From: Anopheles merus
Lineage: Eukaryota > Arthropoda > Insecta > Diptera > Culicidae
Assembly: GCF_017562075.2 (NCBI RefSeq)
Contig: NC_054081.1
Coordinates: 21,124,941-21,188,940, forward strand
Length of the DNA stretch: 64,000 nt
Direction of reading: 5' to 3'
Part shown: one piece after another, positions 1-14,759 of the stretch
How positions within the stretch are numbered: position 1 is the first letter of the stretch
Layout: each line of letters starts with the position of its first letter
Program-made: the position numbers and the translations under genes
The notes under the pieces: model-generated
The model's input: the letters and a program-made list of their open reading frames with translations, nothing else
What the model was told of the DNA's origin: nothing
Database searches by the model: none

Positions 1-445
1 CACACAAAAAACTAGCCTGCAATTTTCAGTCTAGATTATTCTAACCTCAAACCTAGAATTAGATTCGAGTACCTGCTCGAAAACACGGGTTTGTTTACAT
101 TTATCCCAAGGTGCATTAAAGAGATCACATGGTGGAATCTAGAATCAATGTGTATATAGTCCAGGTGGTCTCATAGCATGTTTTTTATGACCAATTTTGA
201 ATATCTCTTTTTGACAGGATGAGTGAAAACTTTTGTTCAAACAAGCTTTCTGAAGGCATGACGAATACACAAAACACTCTTAAAATCTTCATTCAGAAAC
301 AGAAGCGATAAAAATCAGACTTCTAAATTCATACACCTCGGGGTAAGCCCACCTGTATGTTATACCCACTTAGAAAGCTGCTCGAAAACAGATATACAAT
401 GCAAAAAGCTGACAGGCTGAAATTTCAGCCTACGAACTTAAAAAG
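1..445. repeat. Dispersed repeat 'L', partial, cut by the window edge
   Basis: This stretch is repeated in reverse complement near the other end of the window (about 61387-61588 and 63447-63660). Shared landmarks are the 'gcattaaagagatc' and 'aggtggtctcatagcatg' stretches near 110-185 and 'gacaggctgaaatttcagcc' near 410-430. It has no open frame of note. The second copy is split by another element, so this copy shows the uninterrupted order. I cannot name the family. Confidence 0.7.
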
Positions 446-888
446 GAAAGGCCCCCAATATTGGTATATATGACTTCGATTTGGCTTGCGAATCAAAGAG
501 CTGGGAATATAACAAATAATAGCCACTAGGTTAATGAACTAGGTGCTTACAAACTGCAGGACGTAACATTTAATTTAATTGACGAACACGCAAACGCTCA
601 CGGAGCCCAGATTGAGACACACTATATTAATATCAATTGTAAACTTATCTGAAGGAGACTCGCATTATGTTTATCGGATATGACCGACCAAAAGTAACGA
701 TAATGTGACACGCGTATTATTTTATTTTGCCTTAGAGTCCCATACGAAGCAGAAAAGTTTACAGCGCTGAGTAGATTGAGCGCATAAATTTTGCCGTTCC
801 CACTTCAAGACGAGGATCTCAGACCCAAACAGTTACGTAATTTGGACATACGTCACCATGTCTCCATGGGAGGAACCTTATAACAAGT
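446..888. other. Interval with no recognised gene
   Basis: No long open frame or known domain is seen. It lies directly upstream of a decayed reverse transcriptase, so part of it may be that element's own unrecognisable 5' portion. Confidence 0.4.
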
Positions 889-1260
889 ATTATAGCATTG
901 CAAGGTTAAAACTGTATGACGTTATGAGCTCTTTTGGAATACCGGTCAAACTGATAAGGCTAGTTAGAATGACCATGACCAACGTTATCTGTCGGATGAA
1001 GGTGAATGAAAAACTCTAAAGGCCTTTAGCTACCACCAAATATCTGCGCCTATTCCACTGGGCTCTAAAGAGGGCCATCCAATACGCGAGGAGCAATCTT
1101 GCATGATTGCCCACTTCTTGTATGATCTTGCCATACGCTGATGATATAGACAACATTGGACTGTTGCCAAACGGTCATCCCAGAGAAAGCAGTTCACCAC
1201 AAAGAACCTATCGATCGATTCGATAAGATTCATTCGCATGTTCATTATGTTCATTTTGGT
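889..1260 (+). pseudogene. Decayed RTE-like non-LTR reverse transcriptase fragment
   Basis: Read on the + strand with frame changes, the interval gives pieces of an RT palm: a 'GIPVKLIRL' helix near 935-965, 'MTMTNVICRMKV' near 970-1005, a stretch resembling the usual 'LRQGDGLAP' region, and a YADDID-like catalytic box near 1135-1152. The order is that of RTE-type mosquito retrotransposons. Stops and frameshifts are frequent, so this is a dead remnant. The next parts of such a protein appear at 1690-1850 and 2975-3245 on the same strand, suggesting one old copy broken by later insertions. Confidence 0.6.
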
Positions 1261-1689
1261 ATCGTTTTGCTAGCGACATCCCCCCTCGAGTAACTGCTCG
1301 AACAGGAAGGAGCATTCGAAAAATTATCTGCCGACAGCTCAAGCTGTCGGGAACGCGCAAATTTAACACAAATAATGTAAGCCACTGTCTATGTTTGTAA
1401 TTAAGTTTAACATTAATTTATCAACACTCATATTTACCCAATTTCCAACAACATTATGGAAAAAAAATATTTTAAAGAAGTGTTGCTTTAAACTCACTCC
1501 GACCGCCGATTCCTTCGACCAACTGTCAAACATACAGATGCTAGAACAAATATGTCGACGAAACCATCATCGATTAAAATGGCAAAAACGATACCAATTT
1601 TTCTCCCCCTCGACTCGTGTGCTTCGACCGGAATCGAATGTCATTCTAGTAAAATAATAGGCCTGTTAATGGCACCTATATAGTACAGG
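1261..1689. other. Interval without a supported gene
   Basis: An 88-codon open frame at 1391-1657 resembles no family I know. A short hairpin with a 9-bp stem (CCGACAGCT) and a 2-nt loop lies at 1331-1350. Confidence 0.4.
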
Positions 1690-1850
1690 TTTTCACATAC
1701 GCCTCTGAGACATGGACACGAGTAAGTTGCGTACGAAAGGAAAATGCTCAGAAGGATGGCCGTATGAGTGGAATCAAAATGAAGGATCCGTTATAATGAC
1801 AAGCTATACGAGATATACGGCGACCCCACTGTCGTGCAGCGTACAGTATC
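1690..1850 (+). pseudogene. RTE-like element, C-terminal region fragment (first part)
   Basis: Shifted frames give pieces like 'YASETWT', 'ENAQKDGR' or 'KMLRRMAV', and 'RYNDKLYEIYGDPTVVQR', which belong to the region after the RT domain in RTE-type elements. The fragment stops at about 1850, where unrelated DNA begins, and homology resumes at about 2975. It is clearly non-functional. Confidence 0.6.
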
Positions 1851-1962
1851 GGACATAATGATAGGGCCTTGGTTTTTTCAACACACCATGCACCCGTTGG
1901 GCCAGGTTTATGTGTGGTTTGTATGTGTTTGTGTGTGGTTTGTATGTGTTTGTGTGCGTGTT

Positions 1963-2102
<140 letters not shown>

Positions 2103-2176
2103 TGTAGGTATGTTTGAGTGTGTGTGCATGTGTGTGTGTATGTATGTTTGAATGTGTATTGGTGTTTGTGTTTGTG

Positions 2177-2530
2177 TCACAAGTATGTCGTTTCGGATAG
2201 ATTTGTTAGTAATTTTTTTGTGTTTTGGGTTAGGTTTTTGTTGTAATAAGTAGGACCACCGCCCTCGGGATCAGTGTTTCTTCGATATATTAACAATTTA
2301 ACGGGCTTCTTTCGCCGTGGTCTTCTGAGGACGTCCGGTTGACTTGCGCGTTTCTGTTGTCCAAGCGCGTTTCGGTTGTCCAAGCACGTTTCGGTTGTCC
2401 GAAGCGCGTTTGCCACAAAAGTGCGCGATCGTTCCATCACGAACTCGATCGTTTTGCGCTTAATGCCATCAGCCGCCATTCGCTTTATGATATGGCGCTG
2501 ATAATCGGTGCAATGTTTACCTCGACCCAT
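2177..2530 (-). pseudogene. Tc1/mariner-type transposase, N-terminal fragment
   Basis: The minus-strand reading starts with Met-Gly-Arg-Gly-Lys-His at 2530, a typical Tc1-like transposase start. A helix-turn-helix DNA-binding region follows ('RHIIKRMAADGIKRKTIEF', then 'RSRTFVANALR'). A basic 'RRPRRKKP' stretch near the domain linker comes next, after which the frame becomes unrelated sequence. Tc1 transposases are usually about 340 residues with a DDE catalytic domain; only about 90 residues are recognisable here and no catalytic residue is present. A short tandem repeat (2345-2405) has expanded inside the coding region. It sits within the insertion that splits an RTE-like fragment. Confidence 0.65.
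2345..2405. repeat. Three-copy tandem repeat of about 19-20 bp inside the Tc1 fragment
   Basis: The unit CGCGTTTCGGTTGTCCAAG occurs about three times in a row with small changes, followed by a partial fourth. In the transposase reading it produces repeated Asn-Arg/Asp-Asn residues not expected in Tc1 proteins, so it is a local expansion after the gene died. Confidence 0.8.
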
Positions 2531-2539
2531 TGTTACTAA

Positions 2540-2974
2540 CATTGCTTGCTTGGACCGTCAAGAACGCGCTGGTTAAAAACTTGGACACGGCTGATCCCGT
2601 GCTCTACCTGCGTTCTGCTTCTACACATGATGAATTACATCGTTGTTGAGCAGCAAAAAAAGCGTATGGATAATAACTAGCAATGAGTAAGCGAGTGAGC
2701 GTCTACCCATTTAAATCGAGAACAGAATACTGCCGCACTCATGAAACAAAACGCCCATTGAAAAGAACAACTGCGCGCCAGCTCAATGCACGCACAAAGT
2801 TTCCCATGCGCACACAACGTTCAACGCAGAGATGCACGCAGGCCTTTCAATGGCGTGCACTGGCGAAACACCTGTGAGGGAATGCCGAGTTCATTGCTAT
2901 TGTGCGCGTTTCACACAAAAAACACACACAAACACAAGTAACGTGGTAAAACAAGTGCACGATGCGATGACAAA
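2540..2974. other. Interval between the Tc1 fragment and RTE debris
   Basis: No recognisable gene. It is rich in CACACA and 'gcgcac' motifs and has a 64-codon frame at 2683-2877 that resembles nothing known to me. Confidence 0.4.
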
Positions 2975-3245
2975 AGGGGTCCTATCTTAATGTCCGATAT
3001 TGTACCAAGCTCGCCAGGCTCCGGTAAGCTGATCATGTTATATGCATGAAAACGAACGACTCAGCCCGTAAAGTCTTTTTGGACCGTCCACAAGGTACAG
3101 ATGTAGGCACACATTAAGGAGGCAAGATGGCGTGGAGGCGTCTGCAATTAAAGACGAAATAACGGATTGGCAGACGGAGGCGCGAGACCATGAGCGGTTT
3201 CGGACACTCCTGAGGCAATCCAAGACCGTAAAGGTTTTACAAAGG
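2975..3245 (+). pseudogene. RTE-like element, C-terminal region fragment (second part)
   Basis: Shifted frames give 'ADHVICMKTNDSARKVFLD' followed by a Gly/Arg-rich stretch and pieces like 'DWQTEARDHERFRTLL'. This is the usual end of RTE-type polyproteins (a 'GHVxRM' box and a basic tail). It continues the fragment that stops at about 1850, so roughly 1.1 kb of other DNA lies inside one old RTE copy. Confidence 0.6.
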
Positions 3246-3384
3246 AGGTTTCACAAGGGATTCACAATCTACTATGAAGCCCGCTCCATCGAATGACATA
3301 GTGAGTGCTTTTGCGCAAGTATTAGTGAAATGCGCAAGCTACAAAAATTGCGATTGTAGTGGTGGGTGTGGGATAGTGTGCTCG

Positions 3385-3530
3385 AAAAATGTGCCGCAGT
3401 CTTGCGATACAAATCCGCAGATCCCGGTATTGTCTACTTTTTCAAGTATCGTTCCGCAGTCCTACGATTGACTCCCGCATATTCATCGAAGTGTCCCGCG
3501 GTCTCGAGTTCTATCGGAAAACCCTGTATG
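3385..3530 (+). repeat. Repeat 'R', with recurring CCGCAGTCTTG-like motifs
   Basis: Similar, in reverse complement, to 28195-28340: both contain several 'CCGCAG' or 'CCCGCAGTCTTG' units about 40-60 bp apart, in the same order. The copy at 28 kb lies just upstream of a transposase fragment, so this may be the end region of the same DNA transposon. Confidence 0.55.
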
Positions 3531-3708
3531 ACAAACAACCCAGTGTTTATAATCTGGCTAATCCACCTCGTTGATTGGAAGATAGCTATATATTGAGGTG
3601 CCAACTAATAGACAACCCATCTGAAAAGACCGAACCAGTCAGGTTCCTTCTTTTTCTTATCTTCAATACAAACATTTTTAGTACCAAAGATTAAGCAATT
3701 TTGATATA

Positions 3709-4067
3709 TAGGCGGTCCCCGAGATACACAATTGATGGGGACCGAAAATGACCGCAAAATACCGAATATCTCGAATTTCTGCCTAAGTCAAGCCTGTTAA
3801 TTTTCAGTCAAAATATCACTACTTTTGTGTAATTTTGCAATGGTTTTAGCCACGTAATTAATTATTTGATATGAATCTGATTAAATTTAACAGTTTTAAT
3901 CCTTTTGATTTGGTTTTAAACATTCGATCAAAAGGGAAATTATTTTGCATTTGACAAAAATTGATGTGTCAATTCAGTACAATTTGCTCAAACAACTGTC
4001 AAATTTAGAAAACCGCGTATCTCCGAATCTGCGTATAAGAGGTACCGTACATCTTAGGGACTTCCTG
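3709..4067. mobile_element. MITE family D1 (TA target site), copy 1
   Basis: The termini are (C)AGGCGGTCCCCGAGATACAC at the left and a decayed inverted match ending in CCTG at the right, flanked by TA. Other copies lie at 30191-30554 and 41099-41461. The interior carries stretches such as 'aaatttgacag' and 'ttgtactgatttgacac'. Size (about 360 bp), lack of coding capacity and TA flanks fit a Tc1/mariner-driven MITE. This is the most diverged of the three. Confidence 0.8.
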
Positions 4068-4081
4068 TACTTTTGAATCTT

Positions 4082-4667
4082 CCCAAGCGCCACAGATTAA
4101 GCTTAAACGACTGGAAAATTTAATATCCATATAAAAAAATGAAAGCTCCACAGCTTCATTGGTTTGATCAATAGATGGCGTATTACAACTCATCATTATA
4201 TTGCTATCCTGTTCTTGCAATGTGTTTCGACAAGTTTCATCTTATCATGACCTATATAGCCTTATAACTTTCTGAGCAAAATCTATGTGAATGGTCGTGT
4301 GGTCAGATACGTGGGTATCAACACCAACGACCATAACTCAATTCTCACTTGCTTCAGTACTGGTGGTTTCCGTTGGAGTTTAGTAATTAAACAATTGTAT
4401 CGCCGTTCTAGTTCTAGCGATGCATAACTTCAATGCGAAACCATACAACAGTACAGAGGAAATGAGAAAGCTCTCCTCCAAGCGATGAAGCTCAACTGGT
4501 TGGGGTATCCCACCAACAGAGAGCGCCACCAGCTTTTTTGCTATTTTTAGAATGAATGAGTCGTTTGCCGTCTGCTAAACGAAGTCTTTCTATATTCCGT
4601 TTAGGTAGAGAACTTGAGTCGTTTAGAAGCCGTTTAGTGGTCGTTTAGTGGATTTGTGGCACTTGGG
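4082..4667. mobile_element. MITE family F (TIR CCCAAGYGCCACA), copy A
   Basis: A 586-bp element ending in inverted CCCAAGCGCCACAGATTAAG and (reverse complement of the right end) CCCAAGTGCCACAAATCCAC. Similar copies lie at 29038-29617 and 31146-31728, and a fragment at 28920-29037. No coding capacity. Dinucleotides flanking two of the copies match (TT here, AT at 31 kb), but a longer target duplication is not visible. Confidence 0.85.
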
Positions 4668-4799
4668 TTGTTTATTACACGAAATGATTTTTCCTGAGTG
4701 CTGCCATGCATTATGCTGTTACTCGCCCGACGCTGATGATGCACCTCATGAATTATATATTTACTTTTGCGTAGAAACACACGCTCTTGGTTTCATATT

Positions 4800-4899
4800 C
4801 ACCCATTCCATTCTCGTTTTTTTTGGAGAATTTCCCGGGTTTTCCCGGTTTTTTCCCGGAAAAATAAAATTCCCGGTTTTCCCGGTTGATTGGCCACTC
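4800..4899 (-). mobile_element. Terminal fragment of TIR element E1
   Basis: The block 'cccggttttcccggttgatt' running into 'ggccactctg' is the reverse complement of the E1 left terminus (CAGGGTGGCCACTCAACCGG) seen at 35175 and 42063. Only about 100 bp remains. Confidence 0.7.
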
Positions 4900-5039
4900 T
4901 GGTGTTAAGAGCTTCATATAATCAATTGCGTAAGTTGTTCGAGTATCACGTTACATAGTCCCGCATTCGTTCCACTATCATAAATAAGTACATCAATCAA
5001 TAAAAAAATAAATATTATAAGAACAATTATACATCATAC

Positions 5040-5165
5040 GTGGAAGTAACTACATTCTGTTCCCGAGTTACGCGATTATCGACTCACGTGGATTCGGAGA
5101 TACGTGGTTTTCTAAATTTGACTGTTCAAAGATCAAATCAGTACGAATATCTTCAAGAATTGTCC
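5040..5165 (+). mobile_element. Fragment of MITE family D2
   Basis: Contains 'ctgttcccgagttacgcg' and 'ggattcggagatacgtgg', matching the end of the D2 MITE at 30612-30956. The other terminus is missing. Confidence 0.65.

Positions 5166-8950
<3,785 letters not shown>

Positions 8951-9008
<58 letters not shown>
8951..9008. repeat. (AT)29 at the palindrome centre
   Basis: 58 bp of perfect AT repeat separates the two arms, flanked by C-rich (left) and G-rich (right) runs that are mirror images. Such a centre could form a hairpin or cruciform, and it is also a typical place for polymerase or assembly fold-back. Confidence 0.95.
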
Positions 9009-9010
<2 letters not shown>

Positions 9011-12000
9011 GGGGAGGGGGGGGGGATGGTAAGCGTCTGGTCTCCATGTTAGGGGCGGCTGGCTGGCCCTTCTGTCCTGGCATCCTAAGGAAAATTAATC
9101 AATGATGCGTAGGCCCTCCGACGATACAGGAGGTTGGGGGAGAGGCCTTGCAAGCCACCCCTAGAAAAACCCAAATGCAACGAAAGGAAATCAAGAGATT
9201 TTGAACCGGACTAAACGATACCGTCCTATGCAACCGAACAAGCCTAACGATTGGAACTGCAGGTCCCTCACAGTACCTGGAAGTACCCGCATTCTTGCGG
9301 ACGAGGTGAGGTCCCGTGGCTTCGGAATAGTAGCACTTCAGGAGGTGCACTGGAAAGGAGTGACGGAGCACCCGTATCGGAGTGATTGCATGATCTACCA
9401 GAGCGATGGTGAAAAGCATGAACTCGGTACGGCGTTCCCGGTCATACGTGAGATGCGGAAACGAGTGATCGGGTGGTGACCGATCAATGACCGGATGTGC
9501 AGGTTGAGGATTCGTGGCAGGTTTTTCAACCTGAGCATTATAAATGTGCATAGTCCGCATTTTTAGAGCACCAATGACGATAAAAACAACTTTTATACGC
9601 AGTCGGAGAGGGAGTACGACCGCTGCCTACAACACGATGTCAAAATTGTCATAAGGGATTTTAATGCTCAGGTCGGACAGGAGGAGGCATTTAAACCGAC
9701 GATAAGAAGTTTCAGTGCCCACAAGCTGGTGAATGACAACGGGTTTCGGCTCGTCAACTTCGCCTCTTCCAAACACATGACCATCCGCAGTACCTTCTTC
9801 CAGCACGCATCTCGCTTCAGCTACACCTGGAGATCACCGCAGCAGACATTATCCCAGATCGACCACGTTCTCATTGATGTAAGGCACTTCTAGGATGTAA
9901 TCGACGTAGGGACCTACAGAGGAGCAAACGTCGACTCAGACCATTTCCTGGTCATGGTTCAGTTACGCCTAAAACTATGCGTGGCTAATAAACTGCGCTA
10001 CCAGCCTACCCCAAGGCTCAACATAGACCGGCTGAGACAAACTGATGTGGCGAGGGACTTCGCAATCGCGCTTGGGGAAGCGTTCGCGGAGGACACCACT
10101 ACCGAGGCGAAATCTCTCAATGACCATTGGCGTATGGTGTAGCAAGCCATCAGGAGCACGGCCGAGCGAACAATTGGCCGGGTGACCCGTAACCAGAGGA
10201 AGGAATGGTTTGATGATGAGTGCAGACGAGCACTATCCTAGAAGAACGCCGCGCATACCCGCATGCTCCAACGTGAGACCCGACAGAACGTGGAAGACTA
10301 CAGACGACTGAGGAGGCAGCAGACCCGGCTCTTCCAGGACAAGAAGCGCATCCAATAGTCGAATGAGCAACTCATGCAGCAGTTATCCCAGTCGGGGGAA
10401 ACTCGCAAGTTCTACAGGATGCTAAAATAAACGAGGAGGGAGATATCCTGTCAGACGAGCGAGAGGTGATCGATAGGTGCTACTTCGACGGACACCTGAA
10501 TGGAACAGAAGCAGGAAGCAGAGGAGAGCAGCCCTACGACAGCTAGCATGACGATGATGAAGTGCCTCCGCCATCTTTCTCCAATGACGAAGTCATTGGT
10601 GCCATCAAACAGCTGAAGTGTAACAAGTCAGCTGGCAGCGATGGTCTAGTGGCCGAACTGTTCAAGATGGGTCCGGAGCGGCTTGCCGTCATCATTCATC
10701 GGCTGATTGTGAGGATTTGGGATCAGGAAGAACTACCGGAAGAGTGGAAACTGGGTGTTATTCACCCAGTCTACAAAAAGGGCGACAGGCTGGATTGCTC
10801 GAATTTCCGAGCCATCACACTCCTCAATGTCACCTACAAGATTCTATCCCAGATCCTGTTCTGCAGACTTGCGACCCTTGCTACAAATTTCGTCGGCAGA
10901 TACCAAGCTGGGCTTGTTGGAGGTAAATCCGCTACCGACCAAATTTTTACTCTACGGCAGATTCTCTAGATTCGCCGAGAGCACCAGACCCACCAGACGC
11001 ACCACCTGTTCATCGATTTTAAGGCGGCCTACAATACTATAGATCGGAATGAGCTATGGAACACCATGCAGCAGTACGGATTTCCTGGGAAGCTGATACG
11101 GTTGTTGAGGGCTACTATGGACGGGGTGCAGTGCAAGGTGAGAGTGACGAACATGCTTTCGGAATCGTTCGAATCTCACCGGGGTCTTAGGCAAGGGGAT
11201 GGACTCTCTTGTTTGCTGTTCAACATCGCTCTGGAAGGTGTCATGCGAAGCACGGGCTTCGACATCCGGGGCACGATTTTCACCTGATCTCTCCAATTCC
11301 TTGGCTTCGCGGATGACATCGACATCATCGGACGTACAACTGCGGCGGTATGCGAAGCGTACACCCGACTGAAAGGCGAGGCCGAAAGGATTGGATTGAG
11401 GATCATTGCGTGCGAACAGACGGCGTCTACGGGCCTGCCCACGACCGAATGCAGAGCCGATTGTATACGATTCTATCTTCTCCATTAACATGAGAGGGAC
11501 AGAGCATATACCACGAACGTACACGAAAGGTGTGCTTCACCCATCAGGATCTAAAGGCAAGGACAAGGCAAAAGAGACATAGAAAAGTTTTCTCACGGCT
11601 ACACATGTCCTTTTGATGCGTTGTCTATGCGTCTCGCTCGGTATCACAGCGGTATACGGCAGGTAAGCAGTACAAATGCTGCTACCTGATACGCACACAT
11701 GTTTAACGAACACAACTATTCAGGTTGGCTCGGTAAAGGTCGGGTTAACCCGATGGAGTAGCCGGAACGTAAAGGCGCAGACTTTTTCATGATTTTGTAT
11801 GACTTCGGCTGTTTTGGACTACACGTGTAGGCGCTCGCAATGAGACGAAGACAAAGTACCTGCTTGCCGGGGGCTCTGTACGTGATAAAGCCCGACTCGG
11901 AAGCAGAGTATCAGTTGACGGCGACGATCTCGAAGTGGTAGAGGAGTTCTGCTACCTTGGTACGATCGTAACTTCGGACAACAACTTAAGCAGCGAAATC

Positions 12001-12566
12001 CGAAAGCGCATTGTTCTGGGAAATCGTGCCTACTACGAGCTCCACAAACTCCTGCAATCCAGAAGACTCAGTAACACACGAAATGCGCCATATATCGCAC
12101 ACTGATTCGTCCAGTAGTCCTCTACGGGTACGAGTCTTGGACTATGCTAACGGAGGACGCCAATGGACTCGCCATTTTCGAACGGCGGGTGCTAAGGACT
12201 ATCTTTGGCGGTGTGTGCGATCAGGGAGTGTGGAGAAGGAGGATGAACCACGAGCTAGCTGAGCTATTTGGCGGTGCTGATATCCTGACGGTCATCAGAG
12301 CCGGAAGGATGCGATGGCTGGGGCACATGATGAGGATGCCGGACTCATGCTCCACCAGGAGGGTGCTCGTCAGCGATCCGTTCGGCACGAGGCGTAGAGG
12401 AGCACAGCGAGCTAGTTGGCTGGATCAGATGGAGTCGAACCTGTCGGAGATCGGATGCAGTCGTGGTTGGAGGACTGCAGCCCAGGACCGAGTTTCCTGG
12501 AAACGGATTGGCGACCTGGCCATGTCTACTAGACGTGCTCGCACATGTGAAGGCCAAAAAGAGGAA
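9009..12566 (+). pseudogene. RTE-like non-LTR retrotransposon, right palindrome copy, near full length
   Basis: Order on the + strand: 5' leader (9009-9200), endonuclease (9201-9960, with 'IVALQEVHWKG' and 'QIDHVLIDVRHF'), linker, RT (10562-11340, with 'NKSAGSDGLVAELFK', 'GLRQGDGLSCLLFN', and 'GFADDIDIIG' near 11300), then after an insertion the C-terminal part (11825-12540, with 'GTIVTSDNNLSSEIRKRI', 'FERRVLRTIFGG' and 'RMRWLGHMMRMPDS'). This order is known for RTE-type elements whose proteins are often annotated as craniofacial development protein 2-like. Several in-frame stops, a frameshift near 10430 and a 0.4-kb insertion (repeat J) make it dead. The 3' end meets a foldback repeat at about 12567. 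Confidence 0.85.
11413..11824. mobile_element. Inserted repeat 'J' inside the RTE-like RT region
   Basis: The RT reading 'AERIGLRI' breaks at 11412 and resumes at 'ETKTKYLLAG' near 11832. The roughly 410 bp between start with TGCGAACAGACGGCGTCTAC and end with GTGTAGGCGCTCGCA, weakly inverted ends. The flanks 'cattgcg' and 'caatgag' may be a decayed 7-8 bp target duplication. The first half is repeated in reverse complement at 20166-20395, inside a hAT-like element. No coding capacity was seen. Confidence 0.65.
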
Positions 12567-12567
12567 G

Positions 12568-13815
12568 ATTTCTCTGATTCTAGCAATCCAATTGTCTTGA
12601 AATATACAATATGCGTGCAATCCTCAACCATCTTTCACTGGAATGTTTGTAGAATTTTTGAAGTATTATTAACCTGGTTTTTAGAATCGAAGTTTCCAAT
12701 ACCCATATTCCAAGCAAGTATAAGCTTCTAAAGGGCTAGAGCCAGCAACTTTGGAAGTTTATAACTTTTGAATGTGCAATCCAATATCGATGTAATATTG
12801 TGATGAAAATTAAATAAACTAATGCAGCTTTTATAACTGAGCATAGATTGGTTCAACTCACTACCGTTTTTATTCATAGCTTTTCAAAGTTAACAGGATT
12901 TTTTTTATTACAAAATGTAAAAGAATATTTTTTCAATACTTTCACAAAATTTTCACAATAAAATGGCTCTAGTAGTTTTGAGAACTGAATGTTACACGTC
13001 TTTTATAAATTTTTCAGAATTTTTCTATAAGCCATAAAAATTATAAAGGAGTTTTGATTTGAATAAAAACCGTTACATCACCTGTCATAGTAATTTTATA
13101 AAATTAACATCTGCGACAAATGCAAAAACTTCATAAAGTGATCTCTGTTGGTAACTTATGTTGATTATACATTGTAAAGAGACTGAATTGAAACATTGTG
13201 TGTGAAATTGTTTTGATGTTGATGTCTTTCTACCAGCAACGATCATAATGTAACGGTTTTTAATGAAATGGAAACTCCTCCATATATTTAATTCCTAGTA
13301 AAAAAAAATCTGAAAAATTTATAAAAGACGTGCAACATTCAGTTCTCAAAAATACTAGAGCCATTTTGCTGCGGAAATTTTGTAAAGAACTGAAAAAATA
13401 TTTTTTACATTTTGTAATTAAAAAAAATCTTGTCAACTTTGAAAAGCTATAACTAAAAAACGGTAGCGATTTGATCCAATCTATGCTCAGTTATGTAAAC
13501 TGTATTATTATATTTAATTTTCATCAGAATATTGCATCGATATTCGTCGATAACGCATTCAAAAGTATAAGCTTCCAAAGTCGCTGGCTACACGGAGTCG
13601 CGGTTCGCCGGTTGCCTGGAATAGGGGAATTGGAAAATTTAATTATAAAAAACAAGTTAATTATATTCAAAAAATCTACGACAAATTCCAGAGAAAGATG
13701 GCTGTGGATTACACAAATATACCAAATTTCAAGCCAATCGGATTCCTAGAATCAGAGAAAGGAGCAATCAAAATCGATTTGGCTACCTGGTTGACCGGTT
13801 GCCTGGAATAGGGTT
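12568..13815. mobile_element. Foldback element with about 500-bp inverted arms
   Basis: The left arm (12568-13075) is the reverse complement of the right arm (about 13240-13771), with scattered mismatches and a central spacer of about 165 bp. Landmarks: 'tttctctgattctagcaatc' (left) against 'gattcctagaatcagagaaa' (right), and 'gagaactgaatgtt' against 'aacattcagttctc'. The outer right end carries 'ggttgcctggaatagggtt'. A related copy, split by two MITEs, lies at 30105-31046. No open frame is recognisable. Confidence 0.85.
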
Positions 13816-13910
13816 AAAGATCAGATTTAGAATGTCAACTTTGTACGATTTCCATGAGAAATGACACAACTTTTTTTAGCTATCTGACAGCAAAACTTGT
13901 AGGCATGAGC

Positions 13911-13964
13911 ATAGCACAACAATTGGTACATGGTAGTTTTTCTTGCACCAATTGTTGTGCTATC
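13911..13964. repeat. Hairpin with stem AGCACAACAATTGGT
   Basis: A 15-bp motif and its exact reverse complement are separated by about 20 nt. The same motif recurs twice as direct copies at 14284-14320, so it may be the terminus of a small element spanning 13911-14320. Confidence 0.7.
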
Positions 13965-14339
13965 TTTTAACTCGATAAAATAATTATTTAACATTATTCA
14001 AACGATAAAAACTGTGCTGTTTCAGTGTTAAGGAATCATAATCATAATTTTTAACGTCATTTGACATATGTTCTGCGCTCTAGTTTAGTTCGAATTGAAT
14101 GTTGGGCGGTTTTTTCGCTCATCGATAAGCTGTGGTTGAGTTTTGGACGGTGATCATAATCATAGTGATTATTTTATTATTTCACTTTGAATAATTATGA
14201 AAGTTATTAGAATAAAAATAAGGAAATACGATAATTTACACGAATACATTGACACCACAAACGAATACATTGAACTTTTTGACAGCACAACAATTGGTGC
14301 TAGCACAACAATTGGTACACCTACCCAGTATCTCTCAAG

Positions 14340-14500
14340 GAAGCCTTTGATGTTTGTCTTATCGGTTAATTTGTTAATTGACCGATTGGAGCGCGTGCAG
14401 AGAACGTTCACTAAGTTAACTCTTGATAGATCCCTCTGAATGGGATACTTTGCTCCGCCTCCTTAAGGTGTAAAGCAATCTTAAAGCCCGGGTGGAAGCT
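14340..14500 (+). pseudogene. Short RT C-terminal fragment of a non-LTR element
   Basis: The reading 'LIDRLERVQRTFTKLTLDRS' matches the thumb-like region after the RT domain of CR1- and R1-type elements ('RLExVQRxFTK'). Only about 40 residues are seen before a stop, and the sequence then runs towards a SINE. Confidence 0.45.
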
Positions 14501-14540
14501 TTCAATTTCAATTTCAAACTTTAAACAAAAATGCAATTAT

Positions 14541-14740
14541 TTTCTTCTTCTTCTTTGGTACATCATCCGTTGTCGGTCAGGGACTTGCCAGAACCACAGT
14601 GGACTTGGCTTTCAATAACTTATTGATTACCCATAGCAGGATAATCAGTCCTTCGTATGAGGACAGGGTCCATTCGAGGCTTGAACCCATGACGAACATG
14701 TTGTTAATACGAGTTGACGACTGTACGAACCCGGCCGAAA
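14541..14740 (-). mobile_element. tRNA-derived SINE, copy 1
   Basis: On the minus strand the element carries a B-box-like GGTTCAAGCCTCG, the core 'gactgattatcctgctatgg'-like region, and ends with 'gccaaagaagaagaag'. Three other copies were noticed, at 16447-16637, 37890-38035 and 51404-51600. Pol III B-box placement plus a simple-repeat tail identifies a SINE. I recall this tail from Anopheles SINEs. Confidence 0.8.
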
Positions 14741-14759
14741 CATCCAGCAATTTATTTTA

